The notes: a model not told the origin generated them from the letters alone. 64,000 bases of DNA from Betaproteobacteria bacterium (GCA_016192065.1 JACPUX010000052.1:62001-126000), one strand, 5' to 3'; positions 8,082-16,706 are shown, counted from the stretch's first letter. Program-made: numbers and translations.

Positions 8082-8465
8082 GTGGCCAACCGTCTGCAAT
8101 GGCAGCCGCAGTTCAGCGTCATTGACCAGGCGATGGACGCGCAGCACCGAGCGGCCATCGATACCTGCAACACCCTGGCCGATTGCCTGGACACCAGTGA
8201 CGAGCCGCGCTTCGACGCCGTCTTCAAGCAACTCATGGCGCTCGCCCGCGAACACTTCGCCGCCGAGGAAGCCTTACTCCTGTCGCGAGGCTACCCCGAG
8301 ATCGAAGACTACCGCGCCGAACGCGAAGAGTTCGCCTACCTCGCCGACGAAATCATCACCACCGCCAACTTCGACCGCCAGGAATTGCAGAGCTTTCTGG
8401 CGCTGTGGTGGTCGGGGCATATCGTGGGCGCGGCGCGCAAACAGCGGGCGTTCTTCGAGAAGTAA
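8082..8465 (+). CDS. Hemerythrin-like protein with incomplete di-iron ligands
   Basis: 127 residues with the length and motif order of bacteriohemerythrins: an N-terminal WQPQFSVID segment, AQH22, EHFAAEE (His58, Glu62), GYPEIEDYRAEREEF and WWSGHI (His113). Aligned with the classical pattern, the H-x3-H pair after GYP is replaced by Tyr77 and Arg81, and the Asp of HIxxxD is Ala118. Three of seven ligands therefore appear lost. The start is GTG, 2 bp after the upstream stop. Normal hemerythrins bind O2 or NO; this one may bind a single metal, or act structurally or as a sensor. It is the last gene of the operon. Confidence 0.8.
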   Translation: MANRLQWQPQFSVIDQAMDAQHRAAIDTCNTLADCLDTSDEPRFDAVFKQLMALAREHFAAEEALLLSRGYPEIEDYRAEREEFAYLADEIITTANFDRQELQSFLALWWSGHIVGAARKQRAFFEK

Positions 8466-8487
8466 TCCACTTAAGCGTCGCCGTCGG

Positions 8488-10404
8488 CTACGGCGCCTGG
8501 TTTTCAGGGGTAACGCCCGGCGGATGGTCTGGCAGGCTGAAGAAAAAGCTCGCGCCCTGGTCCGGCTGGCCTTCAGCCCATACTCGGCCGCCATGCAAGT
8601 GCACGATGCGCGAAACGGTGGCCAACCCAATGCCGGTGCCTTCGAATTCTTCGGCGCGGTGCAGGCGCTCGAAGGGTTGGAAGAGCTTATCCGCATAACT
8701 CATGTCGAAACCGACGCCATTGTCGGCGATACCAACGACCGTCTCTCCATGGCGACTTTGCGCGGTCACCTTGAGGCGCGCGGGTGTCCTTCCGGCGGTG
8801 AACTTCCAGGCATTGCCCAGCAGGTTTTCCAGCGCCAGGCGCAGCATGCCCGGATCGGCGGTGACGGTGATGCCCTCTTCGACAAACGCTGCCAGCCCGC
8901 GCTCTGGCGCGGCCTGGGCGAGCTGGGCGATGATCGCCTTCGCCATCGCGCTGAGATTCACCTCGGCCAACTTCAACTCGCTGCGCGAGATTCGTGCGAG
9001 GTCGAGAAGATCGTCGATGATTTCGCCCATACGCGCGCTGGCCGCCTGGATGCGCGTCAAATAGGTATACGCATCGACTTCGGTACAGTCGCTGCAAATC
9101 GGCTCCATGAGCTTGGTATAGCCTTGAATGGCGCGCAGCGGGGAACGCAGGTCGTGCGAAACCGAATAACTGAAGGTCTCGAGTTCTCTTACCGTGGCGG
9201 AGAGTTCGCGGGTGCGGCTTTCCACCCGTCTTTCCAATTCCTCTTGCAGGCGCGCCCGTTCTTCATCGAGGCGCACGCGTTCGGTAACATCTTCCTTGAC
9301 CGCGACATAGTGGGTGATGTGCCCGGCGTCGTTGCGAATGGGGGCGATCCAGGTGTCCTCCCAGTAGACATCACCGCTCTTGCGCCGGTTGAGCAGGCGT
9401 CCGCGCCATGCCCCCCCCGACGAAATCGTTCGCCAGAGTCCTTGGTACACGGAGCGCTCGGTGTTGCCGGACTGGAGCATCGAGGTCTTGCGACCCATGA
9501 CCTCGTCGCTTGCATAACCGGTGAACACGGTAAAGCGGGGATTGACGTATTCGATGCGGCCTTCGGCATCGGTGATGATGACGCTGGCGGGACTGTATTC
9601 GATCGCCGAGGAAAGCTTGCGCAGATCCAGATGGGAGGCCTCGAGTTCGCGCATTTGCTGCGCGATCGCATCGGCCATGCGATTGAAGCTCTGGCCCAGG
9701 TCACCGACCTCGTCGCCCGCCCGGATCGCGACCCGCTCATCCCGGTGACCGCTGGCAAAAACCTGGGTCGCGCGGGCAAGCGCATGTAAGGGCCTGACGA
9801 CGCGCCGTCGAAGGGCGAACATCGCCGCGGCGAGCAGGCCGGCAAGTGCTGCACCGAGCGCGAGCAACACCTGGCGGATAGTCCTGTGCCTAGCCTCGAC
9901 CATGGCGGAAAGCGCTCCGGTGAGTGCATCCGCGGCGGCGAAGGTGTCGTTCGCCACCACCTGGAGTGAGGCCAGCGCGGTCTCACGCTGGGGTAGGGCG
10001 TCGACAGCTCCAAACAAATCCCGCGCGAGCCCCTGGAATGCGGCGACGTGGCGCTTCATCTCGGTCAACTGGGGACTCAGTTCGGCGCTCAGGGCCGGCA
10101 CCTGCAAGCCGGTTACCCCGCCGCCGGTTTCGAGCATCTGAAGATGGGCCGCGAGCTGATCGAGGCGCTGTCGCGCGGCATCGGGGTCGCGGCTGAGGCC
10201 CAGGACCAGGCGTCGCAGTTCGAGCTGGGTGTCTCGAGTGAGCCAGCGCAGGCTGCCGGCGAGGTTGACTTGCGCAGCCGTGCCTTCGAGCCGCGCTACC
10301 GCGCGGTCCACCGCCCAGGCACCGGCGATGCCAAGCAGAATGAGCAGCGCCGCCAGCGCGGCAAACTGGCGGCTCAGGCTCAAACGCCAAATCCGTGCGT
10401 CCAT
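8488..10404 (-). CDS. Membrane PAS sensor histidine kinase (orphan)
   Basis: 638 residues. TM helix 1 is at about residues 14-33, followed by a ~140-residue periplasmic helical sensor resembling the NarX/PilJ N-terminal type, TM2 at about 176-200, a HAMP segment, a PAS domain (SAIEYSPASVIITDAEGRI...NPRFTVFTGY), a coiled coil, the HisKA box (FSYSVSHDLRSPLRAIQGY, phospho-His in SHDLRSP) and a HATPase with N (ENLLGNAWKF), G1 (DNGVGF) and G2 (GTGIGLA) boxes. It is convergent with the preceding operon and has no response regulator beside it, so the partner is elsewhere. A nitrate-like or redox ligand is a guess from the sensor type only. Confidence 0.9.
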   Translation of the reverse strand: MDARIWRLSLSRQFAALAALLILLGIAGAWAVDRAVARLEGTAAQVNLAGSLRWLTRDTQLELRRLVLGLSRDPDAARQRLDQLAAHLQMLETGGGVTGLQVPALSAELSPQLTEMKRHVAAFQGLARDLFGAVDALPQRETALASLQVVANDTFAAADALTGALSAMVEARHRTIRQVLLALGAALAGLLAAAMFALRRRVVRPLHALARATQVFASGHRDERVAIRAGDEVGDLGQSFNRMADAIAQQMRELEASHLDLRKLSSAIEYSPASVIITDAEGRIEYVNPRFTVFTGYASDEVMGRKTSMLQSGNTERSVYQGLWRTISSGGAWRGRLLNRRKSGDVYWEDTWIAPIRNDAGHITHYVAVKEDVTERVRLDEERARLQEELERRVESRTRELSATVRELETFSYSVSHDLRSPLRAIQGYTKLMEPICSDCTEVDAYTYLTRIQAASARMGEIIDDLLDLARISRSELKLAEVNLSAMAKAIIAQLAQAAPERGLAAFVEEGITVTADPGMLRLALENLLGNAWKFTAGRTPARLKVTAQSRHGETVVGIADNGVGFDMSYADKLFQPFERLHRAEEFEGTGIGLATVSRIVHLHGGRVWAEGQPDQGASFFFSLPDHPPGVTPENQAP

Positions 10405-10603
10405 GATTCAGTCCCCACCTCCCCAAGATTTGCCGGTGACCCGGAGCTTGTTGTCGCCCGCCCTAGATCGCGGGAGCGTGACGCATATCGAGCCGCAAAA
10501 ATACACCCGAGCGTATCGCGTGACAATAGCGCTTTCGAGTTAGCTGCATTGCGGCACAAGCTTTGAACCGCCTCGATCGACCGCCTTTTGGGCGCAACGG
10601 TCA

Positions 10604-10621
10604 GGACCCTGAAAAGGGTCC
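10604..10621. terminator. Stable GAAA-tetraloop hairpin in the kinase/SQR divergent gap
   Basis: GGACCCT-GAAA-AGGGTCC, a perfect 7-bp stem closed by a GNRA-type loop, in the 340-bp gap between the divergent kinase and SQR-like genes. No T-run follows on either strand, so a classical terminator is unlikely. It could be a leader structure or a transcription-isolating hairpin. No gene was found in the rest of the gap (10405-10744). Confidence 0.35.
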
Positions 10622-10649
10622 CGGTCGCTTGATGAGGGCGGAAATGATA

Positions 10650-10665
10650 ATATTCAAACGAATAT
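10650..10665. promoter_or_regulatory. ATATTC-N4-GAATAT operator candidate before the SQR-like gene
   Basis: A perfect 16-bp palindrome (ATATTC-AAAC-GAATAT) in a conspicuously AT-rich stretch, 80 bp before the SQR-like start. The half-sites ATTC/GAAT are those used by many ArsR-family repressors, including sulfide-responsive ones. The window encodes an ArsR-rhodanese regulator at 3334 that could bind here. Confidence 0.45.
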
Positions 10666-10744
10666 ATGAGGAAGGCTAGCCGCGGACTTGTCCGGCGCGC
10701 CTCTACCCAGGTGCATCGTTGGACGGCGAAGTGGGGTGCAAGAC

Positions 10745-11896
10745 ATGACACATACGGCGATCGTACTGGGCTGCGGGCTTGGCGGACTCGTGGCAGCGCA
10801 GCGTTTGCGGCGGCGCTTGCCTGATGGCGATCGGGTCATCGCCATCGATCGCAGTGCCGAGCACTTCTTTCCGCCTTCCCTTCTGTGGCTGCTGATTGGC
10901 GCACGCGCCCCGGCGGACATCTCGCGCCCGCTTTCTCGGCTGGCCGGACGGGGGGTGGACTTCCGGATGGGCGAGGTGGCGCGTTTGGTGCCCGGCGAAC
11001 GCGAGGTGGAAGTGGCGGGCGAACTGCTGCGCGCCGATGCCTTGGTGCTCGCCCTGGGCGCGGAATATGCGCCCGAGCTCGTTCCCGGACTGGCGGCCGC
11101 CGGGCATAACCTCTATACCCTCGACGGTGCCACGGCGGCACGCGATGCCCTGGCGCAGTTCACAGGCGGCAGGCTCGCGGTGCTGACCGCCGCGCCCGCC
11201 TACAAATGCCCGGCCGCACCCTACGAGGCCGCGCTGCTGGTCGAGGATGCCTTGCGGCGCCGAGGCCTGCGCGAGCGCTGCGAAATCGACTTCTACGCCG
11301 CCGAACCGCAACCCATGGTCGTGGCCGGGCCAGCGGTGGGCGCGGCGGTGCGCGGCATGATCGAGGGCCGGGGCATACGCTATCACCCCGCGCAGCAGGT
11401 GAAAGCCGTCCACTCCACCCGACGACACATCGAGTTCGCCAATGGCCTGGGGGCGGAATATGACCTGCTGCTCTTCGTGCCGCCGCACCGCGCGCCCGCA
11501 GTGGTGCGCGAGGCCGGCTTGTGCAATGACTCGGGCTGGGTGCCGGTGGACCGGTACACCCTGGAAACCCGATTTCCCGGCGTTTTCGCCCTCGGCGACG
11601 TGACCACCATTCCTTTGGCCATGGGGCGCCCTCTGCCCAAAGCCGGCGTGTTCGCCCACCACCAGGCCGAAGTGGTGGCCGACAATCTCGTTCACGCCTG
11701 GACGGGCCACGGGACACCGCGCCGCTTTGCGGGCGAAGGCAGCTGCTTCATCGAGACCGGCGGCGGACGCGCCGGCCTGGGCAAAGGCAATTTCTACGCC
11801 GAGCCGCTGCCGCAGATCGACTTGCGGCAGCCCTCGCGTTGGTGGCATTTGGGCAAAGTGCTCTATGAGTTGTACTGGCTCGGCTGGCGATTCTGA
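10745..11896 (+). CDS. Sulfide:quinone oxidoreductase-like flavoprotein
   Basis: A 383-residue FAD-dependent pyridine-nucleotide-disulfide-type oxidoreductase. The ADP-binding motif is VLGCGLGGLVAAQ (7-19), and FALGDVTTIP (281-290) is the second FAD motif. Two Cys match the positions expected in SQR/flavocytochrome-c relatives: Cys155 in AYKCPAAPYE and Cys334 in EGSCFIETGGG. The C-terminal WWHLGKVLYELYWLGWRF is an amphipathic membrane-anchoring segment as in SQRs. The expected reaction is oxidation of sulfide with quinone reduction at the membrane. The start ATG 10745 is preferred over upstream in-frame codons because the FAD motif begins directly after it. The ATTC/GAAT palindrome upstream and the rhodaneses nearby support a sulfide role. 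Subtype is uncertain. Confidence 0.75.
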   Translation: MTHTAIVLGCGLGGLVAAQRLRRRLPDGDRVIAIDRSAEHFFPPSLLWLLIGARAPADISRPLSRLAGRGVDFRMGEVARLVPGEREVEVAGELLRADALVLALGAEYAPELVPGLAAAGHNLYTLDGATAARDALAQFTGGRLAVLTAAPAYKCPAAPYEAALLVEDALRRRGLRERCEIDFYAAEPQPMVVAGPAVGAAVRGMIEGRGIRYHPAQQVKAVHSTRRHIEFANGLGAEYDLLLFVPPHRAPAVVREAGLCNDSGWVPVDRYTLETRFPGVFALGDVTTIPLAMGRPLPKAGVFAHHQAEVVADNLVHAWTGHGTPRRFAGEGSCFIETGGGRAGLGKGNFYAEPLPQIDLRQPSRWWHLGKVLYELYWLGWRF

Positions 11897-12068
11897 TCGA
11901 GGAGCGGGGTTCCGGTTTCAGGAGTTGCTCGGAGAGTTTTTGTAGCCTGCGCGGCATTCGTTCCGTTTCCGGCATCACGGTGCGAGAAGGGTGTGTGCTG
12001 TTTGCCGCCGACCGCGGGCGAGGCGGGCCGCGTTGTCGAGCGCCACCGACTCGGGCACACTGCCGGGC

Positions 12069-13832
12069 ATGAATTCCGCATCCCCGGCCCGCCCCCCAAA
12101 GCGCATCAAGGCCCGCTTCATCGGCCCGCTGGCGCTGACGCTGAGCTTCATCCTGTGCGTCTTCGCGGTGGCCATCTACGGCATCGAGAAACGCATCCGC
12201 GACCGTGACCTGGTCGAGCGCTCGGCGGGGGTGGTCAAGCTCTTTGCGCAGAAGCTCGACAAGGACACCAACAAGATGATGGCGACGCTGCGCGCCATGA
12301 TGGTCGACGAGGCGATGGAGGAGGCCTTCCGCCGCGGCGACCGCGGCGCGCTGGCACTGCAGGGCGGCGAGCTGTTCCGCGGTCTGAGCACCGCGCACAA
12401 GATCACCCACCTGTATTTCATCCGCCCCGACCTGGTCAGCCTCTACCGCTTTCACAGCCCGGAGGTGTTCGGCGATGAGATTCGCCGCGTGACGTTGCAG
12501 GAGGCCAGGGAAAACCAGAAACCGGCACATGGCCTGGAGCTGGGGCCGATGGGCACGCTGACGCTGCGCCTGGTGGCGCCCTGGCGGCAGGGCGGCGAAC
12601 TGCTCGGCTACCTGGAGATCGGCGAGGAGATCGAGCACCTGCTCGACGAGATCCGCGATGCCCTGGGGATCGATCTGCTGGTCCTGGTGGACAAGCACTA
12701 CCTGACGCCAGAGCAATGGCAACGTGGCCTGGAGCTGATGCATCGCCGTGGCGACTGGGCGCGCTTCGACCATCATGCCGTGCTGGCGCAGACGGCGGAG
12801 CAACTGCCGGCGGCGCTCGACGAGGGTCTGCTGCAGGGGCTGCTCGCCGGCGCTGCCGACGAAATCCGCGACCAGGGCCGCTCCATACACCTTGCCAGCG
12901 TGCCGATCACCGATGCCGGCGGCCGCCATCTCGGTGACCTGGTGGTGATGCGCGACATCACCGCGTTGGAGTCGACCTTCCAGTGGTCGATCGGCGCAGT
13001 GATCCTGATTAGCCTACTGGCCGGCGCCGGCGTTCTGGGCATCTTTTATCTCGCGCTCGAGCGCGTCGAGCGCGATTACCGGCGCCAGCACGACCTCGAA
13101 CACCAGTTGCTGCGCCTGGACAGCGAACATCGCCGCATCCTCCAGCTCGAAAAGCTCTCCGCCGTCGGCACCATGGTCGGCGGCATCGCCCACCAGCTCA
13201 ACAATCCGCTGGTCGGCGTGGTCAACCTGGCGCAATTGGCCGAACGCGAGGCCGACGATCCGGCGCGCACGCGCGAACTGCTGCGCGAGATCCGTAGCGC
13301 CGGCGAGGACTGCCGCGATTTCGTCAAGCGCATGCTGGGCTTCTCCAAGGTGTCCTGCTTCGAGAGCAAGCCGACGCCTATGGCCGAGCTGATCGAGGAC
13401 ACGGTGCTGCTGTTCCGCCAGGCCGAGCGCCGGCATTTGCCGGTGGAGGTCAAGTTGCCAGAGGAGCCGGCGGTGCTGACGGTCGATCCAGTGCTGATGC
13501 GCCACGCGCTGTTCAACCTGCTGGTCAACGCCGCCCAGTCGACGGCGGAGGGGGAAGGGGAGGGCGCCATCGTCATCAGCCTGGCGCGCGAGACCGACAA
13601 GGAGCGCAACCGACCCGGCTGGACGCTGGCGGTCGAGGACCACGGCCGCGGCATGCCGCCGGAGGTGATGGAAAAAGTCTTCGTGCCTTTCTTCACCACG
13701 CGTAGCGACGGCACCGGCCTTGGACTGCCGGTGGTGCTGCACGTGGCCCTGCTGCACGACGGTCAGGTCACGGTGGCGAGCGAGCCGGGGCATGGCACGC
13801 GATTTGCAATGTGGTTGCCAGACCCTGCCTGA
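12069..13832 (+). CDS. Sensor histidine kinase of a sigma-54 two-component system
   Basis: 587 residues. TM1 is at about residues 18-40, then a ~270-residue periplasmic sensor of the double-Cache-like type (MMATLRAMMVDEAMEEAF...LYRFHSPEVFGDEI...RLVAPW), TM2 at about 310-335, a coiled coil, the HisKA box (GGIAHQLNNPLVGVVN, phospho-His in AHQLNNP) and a HATPase (N box NLLVNAAQS; G boxes DHGRGM and GTGLGLPV). It overlaps the response-regulator gene by one base at an ATGA junction. The signal is probably a small extracytoplasmic molecule. Its position next to an NtrC-type activator and a sigma-54 promoter indicates that it controls the cytochrome module downstream. Confidence 0.9.
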   Translation: MNSASPARPPKRIKARFIGPLALTLSFILCVFAVAIYGIEKRIRDRDLVERSAGVVKLFAQKLDKDTNKMMATLRAMMVDEAMEEAFRRGDRGALALQGGELFRGLSTAHKITHLYFIRPDLVSLYRFHSPEVFGDEIRRVTLQEARENQKPAHGLELGPMGTLTLRLVAPWRQGGELLGYLEIGEEIEHLLDEIRDALGIDLLVLVDKHYLTPEQWQRGLELMHRRGDWARFDHHAVLAQTAEQLPAALDEGLLQGLLAGAADEIRDQGRSIHLASVPITDAGGRHLGDLVVMRDITALESTFQWSIGAVILISLLAGAGVLGIFYLALERVERDYRRQHDLEHQLLRLDSEHRRILQLEKLSAVGTMVGGIAHQLNNPLVGVVNLAQLAEREADDPARTRELLREIRSAGEDCRDFVKRMLGFSKVSCFESKPTPMAELIEDTVLLFRQAERRHLPVEVKLPEEPAVLTVDPVLMRHALFNLLVNAAQSTAEGEGEGAIVISLARETDKERNRPGWTLAVEDHGRGMPPEVMEKVFVPFFTTRSDGTGLGLPVVLHVALLHDGQVTVASEPGHGTRFAMWLPDPA

Positions 13833-15232
13833 TGCGCCCGAAACGACCCAACATGTCGCAGAAGATCCTGGTGGTCGACGACGACCGCCACACCCGCATC
13901 CTGCTCGACCGCCTGCTGGCGAAGTCGGCGAGCGTGAGCCTCGCCACCGACGGCGCCGAGGCGCGGCGCCTGTTCGCCGCCGACGACTACAATCTGGTGC
14001 TGATGGATCAGCGCTTGCCCGACGCCAATGGCATCGACCTGCTGCGCGAGTTCCGCGCGACGCGACCCCACCTCGTGAGCATTCTGATGACCGGCTTCGC
14101 CGAAGTGCGCGACGCCGTCGCGGCGGTGCGCGAGGGCATTTTCGATTATCAGACCAAGCCGTTCGACGACCTTGAAGCGATTGAAGCGGTCATCGGCAAG
14201 GCGCTCGAACTGGATCGCGCCTACCGCGAGATCGATGGGTTGCGCGCGCGGCTGACCACCGAGTCGGATGCCTTCATCGGTCAGTCCGCCGCCATGGAGC
14301 GCGTGCTCGGCCAAATCCGCCAGGTCGCCGGCCTCGACACCACCGTGTTGCTGGAAGGCGAGAGCGGCACCGGCAAGGACCTCGCCGCCAAGATGATCCA
14401 TGCCCTCAGCCCGCGCGCGGATCAGCCATTCCTCGAAGTGAATTGCGGCGGCCTGCCGGAGAGTCTGCTGGAGAGCCTGCTTTTCGGCTACGAGAGGGGC
14501 GCCTTTACCGGCGCCAGCCAGGCCAACGCCGGCTATTTCGAAAAGGCCGATGGCGGAAACCTGTTTCTCGACGAAATCGCCGACATGAGTCCGAAGTTGC
14601 AATCGAGCCTGCTGCGCGTGTTGCAGGACCACAGCTTCATGCGCATCGGCAGCACGCAGCCCCGCAAGGCGGACTTCCGACTGATTTGCGCGACCAACCG
14701 GCCGCTGCTCAACGAAGTGCGGGATGGGCGCTTCCGCGAGGACCTTTATTACCGCATCGCCGTGGTGACCATCGTCATGCCGCCGCTGCGCGAACGCGCG
14801 GGCGATATCGTGGCGCTGGCGACGCATTTCCTCGACATCTACAGCAAGAAGTTCGGCAAGGCCTGCGGTCCGTTCACGCCGGCCGCCATGGAGAAGCTGG
14901 AAAGCGGTCGCTGGGAGGGCAATGTGCGCCAGTTGCAGCACTGCGTCGAGCGCGCCGTAGCTCTTCATGTCGGTGGCCCGGTCGATAGCCTTCACCTGTT
15001 CCCGTCGGGCTTGCCGAAGCCGGGTGGGGAGCAGGATGCGAACCAGCGGGCGCCGGAAGCCAACCTGAGTTACCAGGAGGCGCGCGCGGCCTTCGAGCGC
15101 GATTATCTACAGCGTCTGCTGGACGGAACGGGGGGAAATGTCTCGGAGGCGGCGCGCCTTAGCGGTATTCCGCGGCAGAATTTCTACGTCAAAGTGAAGC
15201 GCTGGGGATTGTCACTAAAAAGCGACAACTGA
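13832..15232 (+). CDS. NtrC-family sigma-54 response regulator
   Basis: Three domains in order. A receiver (KILVVDDD; phospho-Asp in LVLMDQRLPD) spans about the first 120 residues. The AAA+ domain has Walker A (GESGTGKD), the sigma-54 contact loop GAFTGA (YERGAFTGASQ) and Walker B (GGNLFLDEI). A Fis-type HTH closes the protein (GTGGNVSEAARLSGIPRQNFY). The start is placed at ATG 13832, overlapping the kinase stop; ATG 13853 (MSQKIL) is equally possible. It activates sigma-54 RNA polymerase from upstream sites. The nearest target is the perfect sigma-54 promoter at 15289, 57 bp after its own stop. Confidence 0.93.
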   Translation: MRPKRPNMSQKILVVDDDRHTRILLDRLLAKSASVSLATDGAEARRLFAADDYNLVLMDQRLPDANGIDLLREFRATRPHLVSILMTGFAEVRDAVAAVREGIFDYQTKPFDDLEAIEAVIGKALELDRAYREIDGLRARLTTESDAFIGQSAAMERVLGQIRQVAGLDTTVLLEGESGTGKDLAAKMIHALSPRADQPFLEVNCGGLPESLLESLLFGYERGAFTGASQANAGYFEKADGGNLFLDEIADMSPKLQSSLLRVLQDHSFMRIGSTQPRKADFRLICATNRPLLNEVRDGRFREDLYYRIAVVTIVMPPLRERAGDIVALATHFLDIYSKKFGKACGPFTPAAMEKLESGRWEGNVRQLQHCVERAVALHVGGPVDSLHLFPSGLPKPGGEQDANQRAPEANLSYQEARAAFERDYLQRLLDGTGGNVSEAARLSGIPRQNFYVKVKRWGLSLKSDN

Positions 15233-15239
15233 CACAAAT

Positions 15240-15256
15240 CAACGACAGTTTCGTTG
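15240..15256. promoter_or_regulatory. Inverted repeat, candidate activator site
   Basis: CAACGA-CAGTT-TCGTTG, two 6-bp arms with a 5-bp spacer, right after the response-regulator stop and about 45 bp before the sigma-54 promoter. It is the only clear dyad in the gap. Enhancer-binding proteins usually bind dyads, often 80-150 bp upstream, so this is slightly close. Confidence 0.35.
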
Positions 15257-15288
15257 CAGTGCAAGGAGGAATTGCGGGCGAATCGTCG

Positions 15289-15305
15289 TGGCACAGGGAT
15301 TGCAT
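15289..15305 (+). promoter_or_regulatory. Sigma-54 (-24/-12) promoter
   Basis: TGGCAC-AGGGA-TTGCAT matches the sigma-54 consensus TGGCAC-N5-TTGCA in every conserved base. The GG element is at 15290-15291 and the GC element at 15302-15303; initiation is expected near 15315. It sits 46 bp before the EB_dh-like gene and directly behind a sigma-54 activator gene. Confidence 0.85.
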
Positions 15306-15350
15306 TGAAGCGGGTATCCGTACGACAACCTTACCCGCGAGGTGATCAAA

Positions 15351-16700
15351 ATGGGCCAACGCACTGCGAGCTTTTCCGATCTGAAAGTGAAAATCCTGGC
15401 GGCCACCGTTGCCGCCGCCGTCGCCGCCGGGCTCGTCGCCTGCGCCGGCGGGCCCACCCGGGGCACCGACACGAGTGGCATCGACTGGAGCAAAGTGCCA
15501 GCCACCAAGCTGGTGCTGTTCTATCCGGGCAAATCGTCCTACGAATGGCTGCGCGACCCGGCGGCGCACAAGGGCGCGGCCAGCGAGACGGCGCGTGGTG
15601 ATTCCTGCGTCTCCTGCCACGACGACGCCAAGGAAGAGCAGCGCCAGGGCGCCAAGATCCTCAGTGGCAAGCATCCTCTCGAGCCGATTGCCCCGCCCGG
15701 CAAGCCGGGCCACGTCGACGTGGCCGTCCAGGCCGCCTTCGACGACAAGAACGTCTATCTGCGCTATCAGTGGAAGGGCAGCAACGACATCGAGTACCCC
15801 TACTACCGCTTCGACGGCAAGGAGTGGAAGGTCTATGGCGGTCCGCGCCTGGACAAGCCCGTCCAGGAAGGCATGCAGCCGGCCATTTACGAGGCGCGCA
15901 TGTCGCTCATGCTCGACGACGGCAAGGTGCCGATGTTCAAGGAGCAGGGCTGCTGGCTCACCTGCCACGAGGGCGAGCGCGACCTGAATCCCGCCACGAC
16001 CGATCAGGTGAAGGCCAATGCGGCGATGCAGGCCTACAAGAAGTCCGACGTGCGCAAGTACTTGCCGGCCTCGCGCAGCGATCCCTCCGACTGGAAGACC
16101 GGCAAGTCGCTCGACGAGATCGCGAAGATCAAGGCGGCCGGCGGCTTCGCCGACCTGATCCAGTGGCGCGCCCACCGTACCAACCCGGTCGGTGGCACCG
16201 ACGACGGTTACGTGCTGGAATGGCGCAATTTCGATGCCGGCAAGAACCACTTCGCCTCGAACCTGAACGCAACCACCAAGCAGCCCAACTTCATGTTCGA
16301 CGCCGCCAAGTTCGGCACCAAGGCGGTCAGCGCCGATCAGGTGCGCACCAAGGACAACTTCCTGATCAAGGGCGCCAATGCCGTGCCCTTCGATCCGAAC
16401 GCCGGCTGGAAGGCGGGCGACATGCTGCCGCGTTATGTCCTGCAGCCGGCCGACGCCTCCGGTTCTGCCGCCGACAACAAAGGCTACGGCATGTGGAAGG
16501 ACAGCCTGTGGACGGTTGTCGTCGTGCGCCCCCTCAATTTGGCCAATCCCGACGACAAGGCCCTGAAACCGGGCGGCGTATACAACGTCGGCTTCGCTCT
16601 GCACAGCGACAACATCACTACGCGCGGCCACTACGTGTCTTACACCAAGACGCTGGGCATCGGCGCCAAGGCCGACATCGTGGCGGTGAAGCAGCCCTGA
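15351..16700 (+). CDS. Lipoprotein cytochrome with ethylbenzene-dehydrogenase-gamma-like (EB_dh) haem-binding domain
   Basis: 449 residues. A lipobox (GLVAC, Cys31) predicts membrane anchoring on the periplasmic side. CVSCH (86-90) is a c-type haem site, and CWLTCH (201-206) is a second, atypical CX3CH site. The body (VDVAVQAAFDDKNVYLRYQW..., AHRTNPVGGTDDGYVLEWRN, LWTVVVVRPL near the end) looks like the EB_dh domain that binds haem b in gamma subunits of type II DMSO reductases. Start ATG 15351 follows GCGAGGTGATCAAA; GTG 15342 is possible. First gene after the sigma-54 promoter. No molybdenum subunit is adjacent, so it works apart from an Mo enzyme here, probably passing electrons to or from the cytochromes encoded downstream. 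Confidence 0.8.
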   Translation: MGQRTASFSDLKVKILAATVAAAVAAGLVACAGGPTRGTDTSGIDWSKVPATKLVLFYPGKSSYEWLRDPAAHKGAASETARGDSCVSCHDDAKEEQRQGAKILSGKHPLEPIAPPGKPGHVDVAVQAAFDDKNVYLRYQWKGSNDIEYPYYRFDGKEWKVYGGPRLDKPVQEGMQPAIYEARMSLMLDDGKVPMFKEQGCWLTCHEGERDLNPATTDQVKANAAMQAYKKSDVRKYLPASRSDPSDWKTGKSLDEIAKIKAAGGFADLIQWRAHRTNPVGGTDDGYVLEWRNFDAGKNHFASNLNATTKQPNFMFDAAKFGTKAVSADQVRTKDNFLIKGANAVPFDPNAGWKAGDMLPRYVLQPADASGSAADNKGYGMWKDSLWTVVVVRPLNLANPDDKALKPGGVYNVGFALHSDNITTRGHYVSYTKTLGIGAKADIVAVKQP

Positions 16701-16706
16701 TCCCGT

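Noticed and set aside
10604-10621. A rho-independent terminator in the kinase/SQR gap
   Set aside because: The stem is good but no T-run follows on either strand, and the flanking genes are divergent rather than ending here.
15351-16700. The EB_dh protein as a gamma subunit of an adjacent Mo enzyme
   Set aside because: No alpha/beta genes are adjacent; the nearest Mo enzyme (37-42 kb) has its own gamma subunit.
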